Under the pieces are notes generated by a model. That model saw only the letters and a program-made list of their open reading frames with translations, searched no databases and was not told the origin of the DNA. A stretch of DNA of 5,432 nucleotides from Acetobacteraceae bacterium. Its GTDB lineage: Bacteria > Pseudomonadota > Alphaproteobacteria > Acetobacterales > Acetobacteraceae. Positions within the stretch are counted from its first letter, which is position 1. Each line of letters opens with the position of its first letter. The stretch covers positions 31,434 to 36,865 of the forward strand of contig PLSZ01000303.1 in NCBI GenBank assembly GCA_003164305.1, in the 5' to 3' direction. A program made the position numbers and the translations under genes. Positions 4,712-5,432 of the stretch are shown here, piece by piece.

Positions 4712-5432
4712 TCACGCGGCGGCGGCGTCCAGAACGTCGCGCAGCTTCTCCGCGATCGCGGCGAAGCTGAACGGTTTGGCGATCAGCACCACCCCCGGAT
4801 CGAGCCGTCCGTCGTGGATGATCGCGTCCCGCGCGTATCCCGTGGTGAACAAAACCTTCAGCGACGGCTTGCGTTGTTTCGCGGCCTCGGCGAGCTGGCG
4901 GCCATTCATTCCGCCAGGCAATCCGACGTCGGTGAACAGCAACTGGATGTCCGGGTGCCGCTCCAGCAGATCCAGGCCGACGTGGCCGTTCGGCGCCTCG
5001 ACCACGGTATAGCCGAGTTCCCGCAGCACCCCGCTGGTATAGGCCCGGACATCTTCCTCGTCCTCGACGACAAGAATCGTTTCATCGAGACGGCCGTGCG
5101 CGATATTGGAGACCGGAACCTCCGCTTCCACCGTGTTGGAAGCGCGGTGGCGCGGCAGATACAGCTTCACCGTGGTGCCCTTGCCTGCCTCGCTGTGGAT
5201 TTTCACGTGACCGCCGGATTGGCGGACGAAGCCATAGACCTGAGACAAGCCCAGACCGGTGCCGTGACCGACATCCTTGGTCGTGAAGAACGGTTCGAAG
5301 GCCTTCGCCAGCGTCTCCGGCGACATGCCGGTGCCGGTATCGGCGACCGTCAGCACGATGTAAGCGCCGGGCGCCATGTCGCCGTACGCCACCGCGTCGA
5401 CGTCGTCCATTTGCACGCCCGATGTCGCGATC
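4712..5432 (-). CDS. Hybrid histidine kinase, C-terminal part (HATPase + receiver), partial
   Basis: This is the 3' end of a sensor hybrid histidine kinase, and the frame is open to the right edge. The visible 239 residues (numbered from the edge) start inside the HATPase domain. They carry the G1 box DTGTGM (31-36), the F box FEPFFTTK (45-52), the G2 box GTGLGLS (57-63) and the closing GKGTTVKLYLPR. A linker of about 20 residues leads to a receiver domain with the acidic pocket VVEDEEDVR (121-129). The phospho-accepting Asp168 is in LLFTDVGLPGGMNG, followed by TTGYA (196-200) and Lys219 in KPF. All key residues are present, so the kinase should autophosphorylate and pass phosphate to its own receiver. 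The N-terminal sensor, the N box and the phosphorylated His domain lie outside the window. No output domain follows the receiver, so signalling must go on through a phosphotransfer protein or another partner. Confidence 0.95.
   Translation of the reverse strand, partial: IATSGVQMDDVDAVAYGDMAPGAYIVLTVADTGTGMSPETLAKAFEPFFTTKDVGHGTGLGLSQVYGFVRQSGGHVKIHSEAGKGTTVKLYLPRHRASNTVEAEVPVSNIAHGRLDETILVVEDEEDVRAYTSGVLRELGYTVVEAPNGHVGLDLLERHPDIQLLFTDVGLPGGMNGRQLAEAAKQRKPSLKVLFTTGYARDAIIHDGRLDPGVVLIAKPFSFAAIAEKLRDVLDAAAA

Noticed and set aside
3627..4715. Minus-strand open frame of about 360 codons
   Set aside because: It is antisense to the dehydrogenase, His/Arg-rich and without motifs. The plus strand has an unmistakable SDR with a strong ribosome binding site.

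Overview
The window looks like chromosomal DNA of a GC-rich alphaproteobacterium. The order Rhodospirillales or the family Acetobacteraceae would fit, but nothing in the sequence proves either. The evidence is the strong G/C preference at third codon positions, Blc-type lipocalin and MFE-2-type dehydrogenase sequences, a hybrid histidine kinase tail of a form common in alphaproteobacteria, and GTCATCC...CGGGCTCGACC palindromic repeats that I recognise from intergenic regions of such genomes. No phage, CRISPR or toxin-antitoxin module and no obvious new multi-gene system is visible. The window is mostly ordinary genes separated by repeat-bearing intergenic DNA.

Layout. Positions 1-183 hold no convincing gene. 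A complete tRNA-Ser(GCU) lies on the minus strand at 184-276, with a plausible promoter (330-358) and a six-T run just after its 3' end. From 277 to 801 there is a 525-bp gene-free stretch. It carries the tRNA promoter, a solitary palindromic repeat (427-454) and a degenerate tandem repeat (596-639) that resembles the end of an insertion sequence. A polytopic glycosyltransferase of the ArnT/PMT_2 type follows on the plus strand (802-2253). It converges tail to tail, 29 bp apart, with a small unrecognised minus-strand gene (2283-2630). Between that gene and the next lies a composite inverted repeat (2711-2814) built from two facing copies of the palindromic repeat, then a perfect 16-bp palindrome (2850-2865).

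A membrane-anchored Blc-type lipocalin (2888-3505, minus) and a short-chain dehydrogenase of the MFE-2/HSD17B4 (3R)-hydroxyacyl-CoA dehydrogenase type (3738-4649, plus) are divergent and share a 232-bp regulatory gap. The dehydrogenase converges with the 3' part of a hybrid histidine kinase (4712-5432, minus), which has an ATPase domain and a receiver and runs off the right edge.

Functional links are weak, because each gene stands alone by strand and no operon is evident. The glycosyltransferase and the lipocalin both point to envelope lipid or glycan maintenance. The dehydrogenase points to acyl-CoA metabolism, and the kinase to signalling with an unknown input. The intergenic repeats are the least ordinary feature.
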